Numbered from the stretch's first letter, positions 1-5,603 are shown. The stretch: 7,872 nt of DNA from Nitrososphaerota archaeon (GCA_005877365.1 VBPP01000204.1:1-7872), one strand, 5' to 3'. Notes: generated from the letters alone by a model not told the origin. Numbers and translations: made by a program.

Positions 1-820
1 TGAAGAGAATCTTCCCGTAGCTGAAGTACGAGGTACCCGCCCTCGAAGGAAGGGTCAGCCTAGTCCTGTCCCTATCTAGAAAAAACTTCTCGGAGAGGCG
101 GTTGCTTTCGGCGCGCTTGATCAGGTAGGGGAGGAGGAAGGTGTCACCCTCCTCGGTGAGGAGGAGGTCGGGGTCCAGGTGTTCAATCGCCTTTACCAGC
201 TCGAGTATCTTCTCCTCCTCGGAGCCGGTCTCAATCACTATCTCCTCCTCTCGACTAGTCAGCTTGACAGACTTGATCGTGTCTGTATTCCTCGCAATCC
301 TCCCCTCCCTCTCGACCCCCACCTCGACCCTCGTTTCGCGCAGCTCGGGGATCACATAATCGTAAGACCAGTCGTCGTCGTGCAGCCTCCACTCAAGCCT
401 CTGCGCCGCCTCCGAGACCTCGCAGTGGGCGAGTGGGAAGAGGTCGCGCTCGTAGAGGTACGTCTGGGCCGGTGGTACGTCGGCGTTGTATATCCTGTAG
501 AGGCCGAAGGGCCCGAGGCCCTCGATGCGCCTCGCAAGGAGTTGGGTCTTCTTCGCGTCCTTGACCTGGAGCTCGAGAACCTCGCTCTTGGCCTGGTCGG
601 TTATCTGCTCGACCTTCCCGACCAGCCTCGACCCCAAGACCTCCGGCTCGATGAGCCTGTGGCCCCCCAGCCTCGCGAGTTCATACCCGTCGTCGGAGGC
701 CACGAAGATCGAGGGAGACCATCTATCGAGAAGCCGTCTTACCTCGCCGTTCTCGAGCTTCAGCCAGACGACCATCTCTCCCGGGTTGCCGGGATAGAGG
801 TCAAGTATCCAGCCTCGCAA
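1..820 (-). CDS. B-family DNA polymerase, PolB2-like, probably inactivated (N-terminal 273 residues, runs off left edge)
   Basis: Reading the minus strand gives an uninterrupted frame from a TTG at 820-818 to the window edge. The start is chosen because AAGGAGATC (836-828) lies 7 bases upstream, and the extra residues (MRGWILDLYPGNPGEM) look like a family N-terminus; the first ATG (775) would remove them. Visible landmarks are VVWLK near residue 17, the segment YRIYNADVPPAQTYLYERD at 108-126 with LFPLA directly after it, WSYDY near 151, a DPDLLLTEEGDTFLLPYL stretch near 216-232, and GTSYFSYG near 262. These match the N-terminal and exonuclease-like domains of archaeal family B polymerases. 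The exonuclease acids look lost: the Exo I region reads RVEVGVE instead of a DxE motif, and in Exo II the usual N and FD are E224 and L229. Such loss is typical of the archaeal PolB2 group, thought to be non-catalytic. The polymerase palm lies outside the window, so its state is unknown. The gene overlaps the preceding small gene by 20 bases and is last of four in the visible operon. Confidence 0.82.
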   Translation of the reverse strand, partial: MRGWILDLYPGNPGEMVVWLKLENGEVRRLLDRWSPSIFVASDDGYELARLGGHRLIEPEVLGSRLVGKVEQITDQAKSEVLELQVKDAKKTQLLARRIEGLGPFGLYRIYNADVPPAQTYLYERDLFPLAHCEVSEAAQRLEWRLHDDDWSYDYVIPELRETRVEVGVEREGRIARNTDTIKSVKLTSREEEIVIETGSEEEKILELVKAIEHLDPDLLLTEEGDTFLLPYLIKRAESNRLSEKFFLDRDRTRLTLPSRAGTSYFSYGKILF

Positions 821-1052
821 GCCTCTTGATCTCCTTCGCGAGCGACGTGATGGCCTTCTGCTGCATGAATATCAGGCCCATGAAGAGCGCCTCGCTGGGG
901 AAGGGGTAGACCTTGACCTGCATCGCGGGCGCGTATTCGTAACAGCGTCTCATCATCTCGTTGAAGAGGTCCCTATCTTCGCCCCTGAGAGCCTCCGCGA
1001 ATCCCCTCCAGCTTTCAATCTCCTGCCTGACCTCCTCGCCGGAGAGGGTCAT
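801..1052 (-). CDS. Small helical protein of the RecA-like/PolB2 operon, copy B (83 aa)
   Basis: An 83-residue, probably all-helical, cytoplasmic protein without a catalytic motif. Key segments are EIESWRGFAEALRGEDRDLF (11-30), a CYEYAPA segment, and PFPSEALFMGLIFMQQK (about 50-66), which resembles a conserved helix of small archaeal proteins found beside inactivated polymerase genes (recollection of the family, not searched here). It is clearly paralogous to the gene just upstream: both share an EIExW-xx-F-xxAL opening, an acidic/basic helix, and a C-terminal E-x2-F-x2-L-x-F-x2-QK helix. The ATG overlaps the upstream stop in ATGA, and its own 3' end contains the ribosome site and start of the polymerase gene, so the proteins are probably made together and may form one complex. 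Copy B looks closer to the family pattern than copy A. Function is unknown; a bridging or adaptor role between the RecA-like protein and the polymerase is inference. Confidence 0.8.
   Translation of the reverse strand: MTLSGEEVRQEIESWRGFAEALRGEDRDLFNEMMRRCYEYAPAMQVKVYPFPSEALFMGLIFMQQKAITSLAKEIKRLARLDT
828..836 (-). promoter_or_regulatory. Shine-Dalgarno that fixes the TTG start of the polymerase gene
   Basis: On the minus strand AAGGAGATC precedes TTG by 7 bases, inside the 3' end of the upstream small gene. It closely matches the archaeal anti-Shine-Dalgarno and supports the TTG at 820 over the ATG at 775. Confidence 0.6.
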
Positions 1053-1306
1053 TGGCGCTTCAACCCGGCGACCACCTCCTCGAGCTCTGCCAGCATCTTC
1101 TGGTGATGAAAGAGGAGCGCGATGAACATCCCCTCGAACCTCGAGGTCCTCACAGCGGCCGAGGAAGCCGAGGCGTAGAGCTTCGCCGCTCTAAGCAACT
1201 CGTCGAAGGCTGCTCGCTCCCTCCTTGGGAGCGCCCTCCTGAAGGGCTTCCACTCCTCGATTTCGCGAGCCTCGGCCATCCTGAACGAGGGGATGGTTCT
1301 ACCCAT
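1049..1306 (-). CDS. Small helical protein of the RecA-like/PolB2 operon, copy A (85 aa)
   Basis: An 85-residue basic protein paralogous to the next gene. REIEEWKPFRRALPRRERAA aligns with the matching N-terminal part of copy B, and FEGMFIALLFHHQK aligns with its C-terminal helix; by eye identity is about a quarter, so the duplication is not recent. Copy A has extra arginines and an Ala/Ser-rich middle (YASASSAAV) where copy B has the Tyr/Cys-rich CYEYAPA segment, suggesting divided roles. The ATG at 1306 overlaps the end of the RecA-like gene by 8 bases (ATGGGTAG), with AGAGGT upstream; a second ATG at residue 10 (1279) is an alternative start and would still keep the conserved core. The gene end overlaps copy B in ATGA. 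No enzyme motif is visible and the function is unknown. Confidence 0.8.
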   Translation of the reverse strand: MGRTIPSFRMAEAREIEEWKPFRRALPRRERAAFDELLRAAKLYASASSAAVRTSRFEGMFIALLFHHQKMLAELEEVVAGLKRQ

Positions 1307-2258
1307 AGGTACGGTACCTCTGGTGCAGGACGGGCCTGAGGATCTCCCCCAGCTGAAGACTGGGCTTGCAGGGATGCTTCAAGAGCATCGCGGCGACCTT
1401 CGAGTTGGCGGGGCTCAGGTTCAAGAGGAGGTCGGCCGAGTCTGTGATCAGGTGGTCGTAAGGCGTCTTCGCGGTGAGCGTGACGAGGACGAAGACGTCC
1501 CGCCTCTTCTTCTTGACTTCCCGCAGGCCGCCCTTGATCGCCTCGATGACTCTGCTGGCCTCCTTCGCCTCGATCGAGGGGTCGTTGAACATGCTCAGGA
1601 TGTCGGAGATTATGACGAACTTGGAGCCGTGCTCGTCAATGACGGCCGACAGCTCCCTCGTGACGAGGTTCGCGAGCTGGTAAATCGTGAAGGCTCTTGT
1701 GGTCACGACCCTCCCTAGCGCCTCCCGTGGCGGGACCATGTACTCCCGCGCGTAAGACGCGAAGAGGTAGGGGTCGGAGCAGTTCCCCCCGTCGATGAAG
1801 ACGACGACTGTGTCGAGCCCGCCGTGCCTCCTCGGCAGCTGACCCCTGAAGCAGAGGAACTCGGCAACGGTCTCCGCATACTTCCCAGTGAAGACAGCGA
1901 CCCGCCCGGGCTCGAACTTCTCAATCGGCGAGAAGTTGAACGAGGGTTCGCGCAGAAGAGAAGAAGCCTGTTTGAAGAGTTCGCTTGTTCCGGGCCTGAC
2001 CCTTCTTTCCTCTCGTCGCGAGGGCGCGACCTCAGACCACTCGTCTGAGACGGGAGCCAGCCTGCAGGAGAGCGAACCCTCGAGGGTTGAGCCGCAGCTC
2101 GGGCAACGGTTCTCGAATGTCTCTATCAGTTTGTCCACGGACGAGAGGCTCTTGCATACCTTCAGGACGCAGAGGCATTCCGTGCAGAAGTAGACGAAGC
2201 GGCTCTTGGTGCAAGAATCCGTAGCTTCGTGCAGGTAGTGAAACTTTTGCTGCTGCAA
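1299..2258 (-). CDS. Degenerate RecA/RadA-family ATPase paralogue with N-terminal zinc ribbon (319 aa)
   Basis: Residues 25-55 hold two CxxC pairs (C25/C28 and C52/C55), a likely zinc ribbon. A linker of about 50 residues follows, then a RecA-fold core from about 115 to 290. Core landmarks are VVVFIDGGNCSDPYLFASYA (151-170), equal to the RadA strand that normally reads IDTE; TTRAFTIYQLANLV (186-199); and KFVIISDILSMFND (213-226), a Walker B-like strand that keeps Asp219. The Walker A position reads GRVAVFTGKYAETV (118-131) with no GxxxxGK[S/T], and the catalytic Glu of IDTE is Gly. ATP hydrolysis is therefore unlikely. Length fits RadA-like proteins, with the zinc ribbon in place of the usual helix-hairpin-helix domain. 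The TTG at 2258 lies about 27 bases from a TATA box, so the transcript is probably leaderless. It heads the operon of two small proteins and an inactivated polymerase, pointing to a structural role on DNA in repair or replication. Not RadA itself: the P-loop is missing. Confidence 0.82.
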   Translation of the reverse strand: MQQQKFHYLHEATDSCTKSRFVYFCTECLCVLKVCKSLSSVDKLIETFENRCPSCGSTLEGSLSCRLAPVSDEWSEVAPSRREERRVRPGTSELFKQASSLLREPSFNFSPIEKFEPGRVAVFTGKYAETVAEFLCFRGQLPRRHGGLDTVVVFIDGGNCSDPYLFASYAREYMVPPREALGRVVTTRAFTIYQLANLVTRELSAVIDEHGSKFVIISDILSMFNDPSIEAKEASRVIEAIKGGLREVKKKRRDVFVLVTLTAKTPYDHLITDSADLLLNLSPANSKVAAMLLKHPCKPSLQLGEILRPVLHQRYRTYG

Positions 2259-2280
2259 GCTGGTTAGAAATTTGAATCTC

Positions 2281-2290
2281 CGTTATAACC
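2281..2290 (-). promoter_or_regulatory. TATA box of the RecA-like/PolB2 operon
   Basis: The minus strand reads GGTTATAACG with the TTATAA core at 2288-2283. Its centre is about 27 bases upstream of the TTG at 2258, the usual archaeal TATA-to-start distance, so transcription should begin at or next to the start codon. No Shine-Dalgarno is seen between the box and the TTG, which agrees with a leaderless mRNA. Confidence 0.55.
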
Positions 2291-2377
2291 GCCAAGAACC
2301 CCGGTAGAATCCGCATGATGGCTTCAGGAGAACATTATGCGCCCCTTAAGAACCTCTATGAGTCCACCGCTACTGGC

Positions 2378-2418
2378 GACGACCACGACCGGAAATCTGC
2401 CTCGGTCGGGGGGTTGTC
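2378..2418 (+). other. Potential stem-loop between the zinc-finger ORF and the RecA-like gene
   Basis: CGACCG (2386-2391) pairs with CGGTCG (2403-2408), and outside it GACGACC (2378-2384) pairs with GGTTGTC (2412-2418) with one G:U on the plus-strand RNA. On the minus strand that pair becomes A:C, so the fold is better for a plus-strand transcript. It lies just after the stop of the zinc-finger ORF in the 162-base gap before the operon. There is no T-tract, so a classic terminator is not shown. The rest of the gap (2259-2420) holds only the operon TATA box. Confidence 0.3.
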
Positions 2419-2420
2419 TC

Positions 2421-2642
2421 TTATGGTTGAATCTCGTTCCTTAGCCCGTGCGTCTTCTCGAGATGCGCCTTGAAAGTCGCCGAGTCTCTCTCGTTCATGC
2501 CTTCCAGGGTGGGATTAAGGGCCAGCACGAGCCAGCAGAAAGAGCAGCTTGTGCCGGACTGCACATTCGACTGGACGCTGACTGAGTAGGCCTTCCTACC
2601 GTGGCGGTTGCGTCTGTCTGCCGCGCTTTGACCTGTGTTCAT
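2421..2642 (-). CDS. Small C2H2-like zinc-finger protein (73 aa, hypothetical)
   Basis: The C-terminal part has CSFC (C33/C36) and, 23 residues on, HLEKTH (H60/H65), preceded by an ERDSATFKAH helix. This is the shape of a single C2H2-type finger with a long loop, as found in many very small archaeal proteins. The N-terminal 30 residues are polar and basic with no recognisable pattern and may not be translated: a GTG at residue 27 would give a shorter protein that keeps the finger, and no Shine-Dalgarno supports either start. It lies upstream of the RecA-like operon on the same strand, with 162 bases and a separate TATA box between, so it is probably a neighbour rather than a member. DNA or protein binding is possible; the specific role is unknown. 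Confidence 0.5.
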   Translation of the reverse strand: MNTGQSAADRRNRHGRKAYSVSVQSNVQSGTSCSFCWLVLALNPTLEGMNERDSATFKAHLEKTHGLRNEIQP

Positions 2643-2965
2643 GTTACTGGCATCAGTGACAAGCGGTTCTGCGCTACTTCTGGATTCTAGCCGAAGCCTT
2701 GACGAGCACCTCCGAGGCTTGTGGATAATGGGTGGAGGCGAGAAATAGATTCCGACTCCATGACCGGGGCGAGCATGCAGTCGGGTCGTCCGAGATCAGA
2801 AGAGCAACATCTGAGTCGCTCTGAATCAGCTCCAGAGAATCCTAGACTCCACGTTTCCCAATTTTTCTGCCAAGAAAGAGCGTCAATCAAAAAGTGGACA
2901 TCTTGAGACGCGTGAATGTCTATTCTCAGGCGAACATTCGTCAATTTCAGACTGGACATCGTTAG

Positions 2966-2975
2966 CTCTATAAAG
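2966..2975 (+). promoter_or_regulatory. Possible plus-strand TATA box
   Basis: CTCTATAAAG is a good archaeal TATA match. A start site near 2997 would be expected. It could launch a long-leader transcript for the LAGLIDADG gene or a non-coding RNA carrying the hairpins downstream; nothing in the sequence decides between them. Confidence 0.3.
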
Positions 2976-3077
2976 CATGGTGAGGCATGCTCTCATGCAC
3001 ATCAAATTTCTGTTCAATGAAAGTGGCTTTGGTTAGCGTACTGGGTTCTATGCGAGGCTTCGTGTTACTCGAGACCT

Positions 3078-3105
3078 CTTCGTTATCGAAGTGAAGTTCT
3101 TTCAC
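3078..3105 (+). other. Two adjacent small hairpins in the non-coding stretch
   Basis: CTTCG-TTAT-CGAAG (3078-3091) is directly followed by GTGAA-GTTCT-TTCAC (3091-3105); both have perfect 5-bp stems and share one G. An AT-rich run (TTAGAATATT, 3111-3120) comes next. They could belong to a structured leader or be chance; no RNA family was recognised. Confidence 0.3.
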
Positions 3106-3310
3106 CCTGCTTAGAATATTCGTAGTGTGTTGTCTCCGTTTCGTTAGCCGCAGTTATCTTCGCTCCGTTTGTGCTATGGAATCCGCTGAAGGAATCGGAC
3201 CGGAAGTATCGAAGAAGGGAATAGTTGCGTCCGCGAATTCGTCCGCTCCAGACAATCTCGGAGAGCCTGCCTTTGATGAGGCTCGAAGCGATTCTGGATC
3301 CCAGTCCACA

Positions 3311-3320
3311 GGGGGTGACT
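3311..3320 (+). promoter_or_regulatory. Probable ribosome-binding site of the LAGLIDADG gene
   Basis: GGGGGTGACT resembles the archaeal GGAGGTGATC consensus and lies 9 bases before GTG 3330 and 12 before ATG 3333. It argues against the longer TTG 3225 and ATG 3276 starts, which have no such element. Confidence 0.4.
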
Positions 3321-3332
3321 AAAAGGTCTGTG

Positions 3333-4505
3333 ATGATGAAGAGTCAGATGGAAGAGAGCCGAACGGATGAGGGGAACGAAGAGGTCCGGAGAGCATGGCC
3401 GCCGAAGAAGGAGGAGCTTGAACAGCTTTACCTCACGCAGAGACTCTCCGCGATGAAGATTTCCCGAATCTATGGGCTGAAGTATCCGAATCCGAAGTCG
3501 GGCGAGACGATGGTACTCTGGTACCTGAAGAAGTATGGTATTCAGAGAAGGGACAGGGCAGAACATATCCGGAAGGTGACGGACGAGATGGCCGAAGGAT
3601 GGGTAAGGAGGTACGCGCAGGGTGAGTCCCTGAAACAGGTTTCAGGTGGCGAAGTGAGCCCTGTCACGGTCTTCCTGCACCTTCGAAAGAGAGGAGTTCA
3701 GTTGAGAGACAAGATTGAAGCATTGATTGAGACCAACACGAAGCATCGGAAGACCCCGTTCAGCGGAGACCTCCTCAATTCCGCTTATCTTGCCGGATTC
3801 GTGATCGGTGACTGTCAAGTGCTCAGACATGGGAGGGCGATTAGGGTTCGTACTGGTACAACGCATCCTGCGATGGCAGAATTGTTCGAGGAGGTCTTTG
3901 GACCGTTCGGATTCGTCCATAGATATCCCAAGAAATCAAGACTACGAGAGTTTGAATGGAACTTGGAGGTTGACCTTGATAGAACTTTCCAGTTCCTAGA
4001 AAGGGATCCACTCGAAGCTCTCCGAGAGTGCTGCGCCTCCGAGGATGGGTTCTGGAGCTTTCTCGCAGGCTTCTTTGACGCTGAAGGCAGCATCCAGTTG
4101 CACAGAAAACGGGGAGGAATCGGTTTTGAGTTACAACTTACCAACACGAATCAAGAAATCTTGGAATGTATCAAAGAGCAGCTGACCGCCCACAGGCTCT
4201 TCTCTAGCCTCCGGCAACAAACGCAGGATCCGGCCAGACTAGGGGGAAATGATGTGGCGATAATCCTGAGACTATTGGTGTGGCGTTATGCTGATGTTCG
4301 ATTGTTGCTCGAACGGTTGCCCCTGAGACATGGTGAAAGAATCGCCAAACGCGAGATCGCGCTGAAGCTCTCCTATCGTGCGTCCGAGCCAGAACGAGCG
4401 GAAATTGAAGCTCAGTGGGCGCTCCTGATTGGTCAGATCAAGGCAGAGAGGGATAGATTCGTCTTGCAGGCGAAAAGAGCAGTCGAGTCGAAGATTACGA
4501 GTTGA
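3333..4505 (+). CDS. Free-standing LAGLIDADG homing-endonuclease-like protein with tandem HTH segments (390 aa)
   Basis: Two LAGLIDADG helices are present in one chain: YLAGFVIGDCQ (residues 152-162) and FLAGFFDAEGSI (243-254). Both keep the metal-binding acid, D160 and E251, so a monomeric, possibly active DNA endonuclease or maturase is expected. The region before them holds two helix-turn-helix-like units: residues 26-74, with LEQLYLTQRLSAMKISRIYG then VLWYLKKYGI, and 86-126, with WVRRYAQGESLKQVSGG then HLRKRGVQL. These probably read the target site. The C-terminal 70 residues are charged and helical. The frame is open upstream to a TTG at 3225, but ATG 3333 (or GTG 3330) is preferred because GGGGGTGACT (3311-3320) lies upstream; the spacing is a little long, so the start is uncertain. 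There is no flanking intein or intron host gene: the neighbours are nuoD, convergent, and non-coding DNA. Codon use looks less GC-rich than in the adjacent operons, which suggests transfer. Confidence 0.85.
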   Translation: MMKSQMEESRTDEGNEEVRRAWPPKKEELEQLYLTQRLSAMKISRIYGLKYPNPKSGETMVLWYLKKYGIQRRDRAEHIRKVTDEMAEGWVRRYAQGESLKQVSGGEVSPVTVFLHLRKRGVQLRDKIEALIETNTKHRKTPFSGDLLNSAYLAGFVIGDCQVLRHGRAIRVRTGTTHPAMAELFEEVFGPFGFVHRYPKKSRLREFEWNLEVDLDRTFQFLERDPLEALRECCASEDGFWSFLAGFFDAEGSIQLHRKRGGIGFELQLTNTNQEILECIKEQLTAHRLFSSLRQQTQDPARLGGNDVAIILRLLVWRYADVRLLLERLPLRHGERIAKREIALKLSYRASEPERAEIEAQWALLIGQIKAERDRFVLQAKRAVESKITS

Positions 4506-4582
4506 TGGGGAACCTTATTGCATTGTTCACCGAGAATCGACCGAAATACGCTCTAATTGGGTTGAATAGACTAAAATGAGCT
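4506..4582. other. Short convergent gap between the LAGLIDADG gene and nuoD
   Basis: About 77 bases separate the two stop codons. On the minus strand the only terminator-like feature after nuoD is a short T run (CATTTTAG). No hairpin with a T-tract and no start of nuoH are present, so nuo transcription probably ends or fades here. Confidence 0.4.
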
Positions 4583-5599
4583 CTAGCGGTCCCCTTCCAC
4601 AGGCCAAAAATTCTGCGACCAGTAGACCGGCGGGATGTCCCCAACATGAACTCCCTTGAGCAGCTCCCGAATCATAATCATATTCTTGAAACTGGGGACG
4701 CCGATTTTCAGCCTGTAAGGTCTGGGAGTGCCGTCGCTGATCAGGTGGTAACTCATCTCACCTCTCGCCGCCTCCGTCCTCGCGTATACCTCCCCCGCTG
4801 GGACCCTCGGCTGAGGACCCAGCTTGAGTCTCACCGGCCCCGGCGGAATCGTCTTGAAGGCCTGCCTGATTATCTTCACCGACTCCCTCATCTCCAGTAG
4901 CGCCACGTAGGCCCTCGCCCAGCAGTCGCCCGCCGTCAGGGAGGGAACCTCGAAATCGAAGGCTGGGTAGGCGCTGTACGGCTCGTCCCTCCTGATGTCA
5001 TGCTTCACGCCGGAGGCGCGCAAGACGGTCCCGGTCGCGCCGAGGCGGATGGCGTCCTCCTTCGTTAGTACCCCGATCCCCTCCGACCTCTCGAGGAAGA
5101 TAGGATTCTTGAAGAAGATCTTCTCGTATTCGTCCATCCTCTTTTCGAACCAGTCGCAGGTGTCGATCCAGAAGTCCCTGTCTCCCATTGCCCAGGTGAT
5201 CATCGTCGTGTGGCCGACGAAGATGCCGTAGATCGCGATGAAGTACATGTGAGAGACTATCCTGTTTATCTCGGCCATGATCACTTGGAGGTACTGCCCT
5301 CTGCGCGGGATTTTGTTGTTCATCAGCTCGTCCACCGCCAGAGCGTAGGGGAAGAGGATCCCGCAACTGTCGAGGATGACGGGCCTCTCGAGGTGGGGTA
5401 CGTTCTGGATGTAGTTCCTGTACTCGCTCATCTTCTCCTCCCCCCTGTGGACGTAACCGGGGTCGGGCTCGGCCTTCACGACGTAGTCGCCGTCAAGCCA
5501 TAGCTGGATGCGGAAGTGCCCCGCGCCGGGGTGCTGCGGCCCGAGGGCGACGCTCATTATCCTGTCGGCGTCGGGATTGTATTCTGATTCTACCGTCAT
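4583..5599 (-). CDS. nuoD: NADH-quinone oxidoreductase subunit D, apparently with an internal deletion (338 aa)
   Basis: The 49-kDa-type subunit of complex I, which with NuoB forms the quinone-reduction site on the peripheral arm. Landmarks: GPQHPGAGHF (20-29), GYVHRGEEKMSE (48-59), INRIVSHMYF (111-120), RSEGIGVLTKEDA (171-183), LRASGVKHDIRRDEPYSAYP (193-212), ARGEMSYHLISDG (278-290), PYRLKIGVPSF (294-304) and a terminal DR. ATG 5599 is 4 bases after the nuoC stop, with GGAGATGAGAGG before it; the open frame further upstream is antisense-like filler. The family normally has a GAR...PGGVRxD segment after the DRDxxxD helix. Here DRDFWID (140-146) passes directly into TCDWFEKRMDEYEK, so about 35 residues are missing and the total is short. 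Positions near the usual quinone-site Tyr read ERPVILDS (71-78), and the R of LKIRxPSF is Gly300. It could instead be called an Fpo/Nuo-type D subunit; assignment to the family is firm, normal activity is less so. Confidence 0.93.
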   Translation of the reverse strand: MTVESEYNPDADRIMSVALGPQHPGAGHFRIQLWLDGDYVVKAEPDPGYVHRGEEKMSEYRNYIQNVPHLERPVILDSCGILFPYALAVDELMNNKIPRRGQYLQVIMAEINRIVSHMYFIAIYGIFVGHTTMITWAMGDRDFWIDTCDWFEKRMDEYEKIFFKNPIFLERSEGIGVLTKEDAIRLGATGTVLRASGVKHDIRRDEPYSAYPAFDFEVPSLTAGDCWARAYVALLEMRESVKIIRQAFKTIPPGPVRLKLGPQPRVPAGEVYARTEAARGEMSYHLISDGTPRPYRLKIGVPSFKNMIMIRELLKGVHVGDIPPVYWSQNFWPVEGDR

Positions 5600-5603
5600 C
5601 CTC

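Larger units (their letters stand above)
2643..3329. other. About 690 bases without a convincing gene, upstream of the LAGLIDADG gene
   Basis: Short ORFs occur on both strands but none shows a family pattern or a good ribosome site. A 48-codon plus-strand ORF (3176-3322), acidic and Ser-rich, ends 7 bases before the GTG at 3330 and could be a leader peptide, but this is weak. A TATA-like CTATAAAG lies at 2968-2975 with an ATG 20 bases after it that opens only 13 codons. Two adjacent small hairpins lie at 3078-3105 (see separate entry). No tRNA, CRISPR or insertion-sequence ends were seen. Base composition looks closer to the LAGLIDADG gene than to the flanking operons, so the stretch may have arrived with it. 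Confidence 0.5.

Noticed and set aside
179..829. Plus-strand open frame of 216 codons
   Set aside because: It is antisense to the polymerase gene, whose minus-strand translation has family motifs; the plus frame has only low-complexity Leu/Pro/Arg sequence.
1293..1718. Plus-strand open frame of 141 codons
   Set aside because: Antisense to the RecA-like gene; no motif, and it arises from high GC at third positions.
2318..2473. Plus-strand 51-codon ORF in the gap before the RecA-like operon
   Set aside because: No ribosome site or recognised pattern, and it runs antisense into the better-supported zinc-finger ORF.
2687..2959. Minus-strand 90-codon ORF
   Set aside because: No family pattern, no ribosome site, and its TATA-like sequence lies only about 10 bases before the ATG, too close to serve it. 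A real orphan gene cannot be wholly excluded.
3176..3322. 48-codon plus-strand ORF ending just before the LAGLIDADG gene
   Set aside because: It might be a coupled leader peptide, but there is no ribosome site and the composition (Ser, Gly, Asp) is not distinctive.
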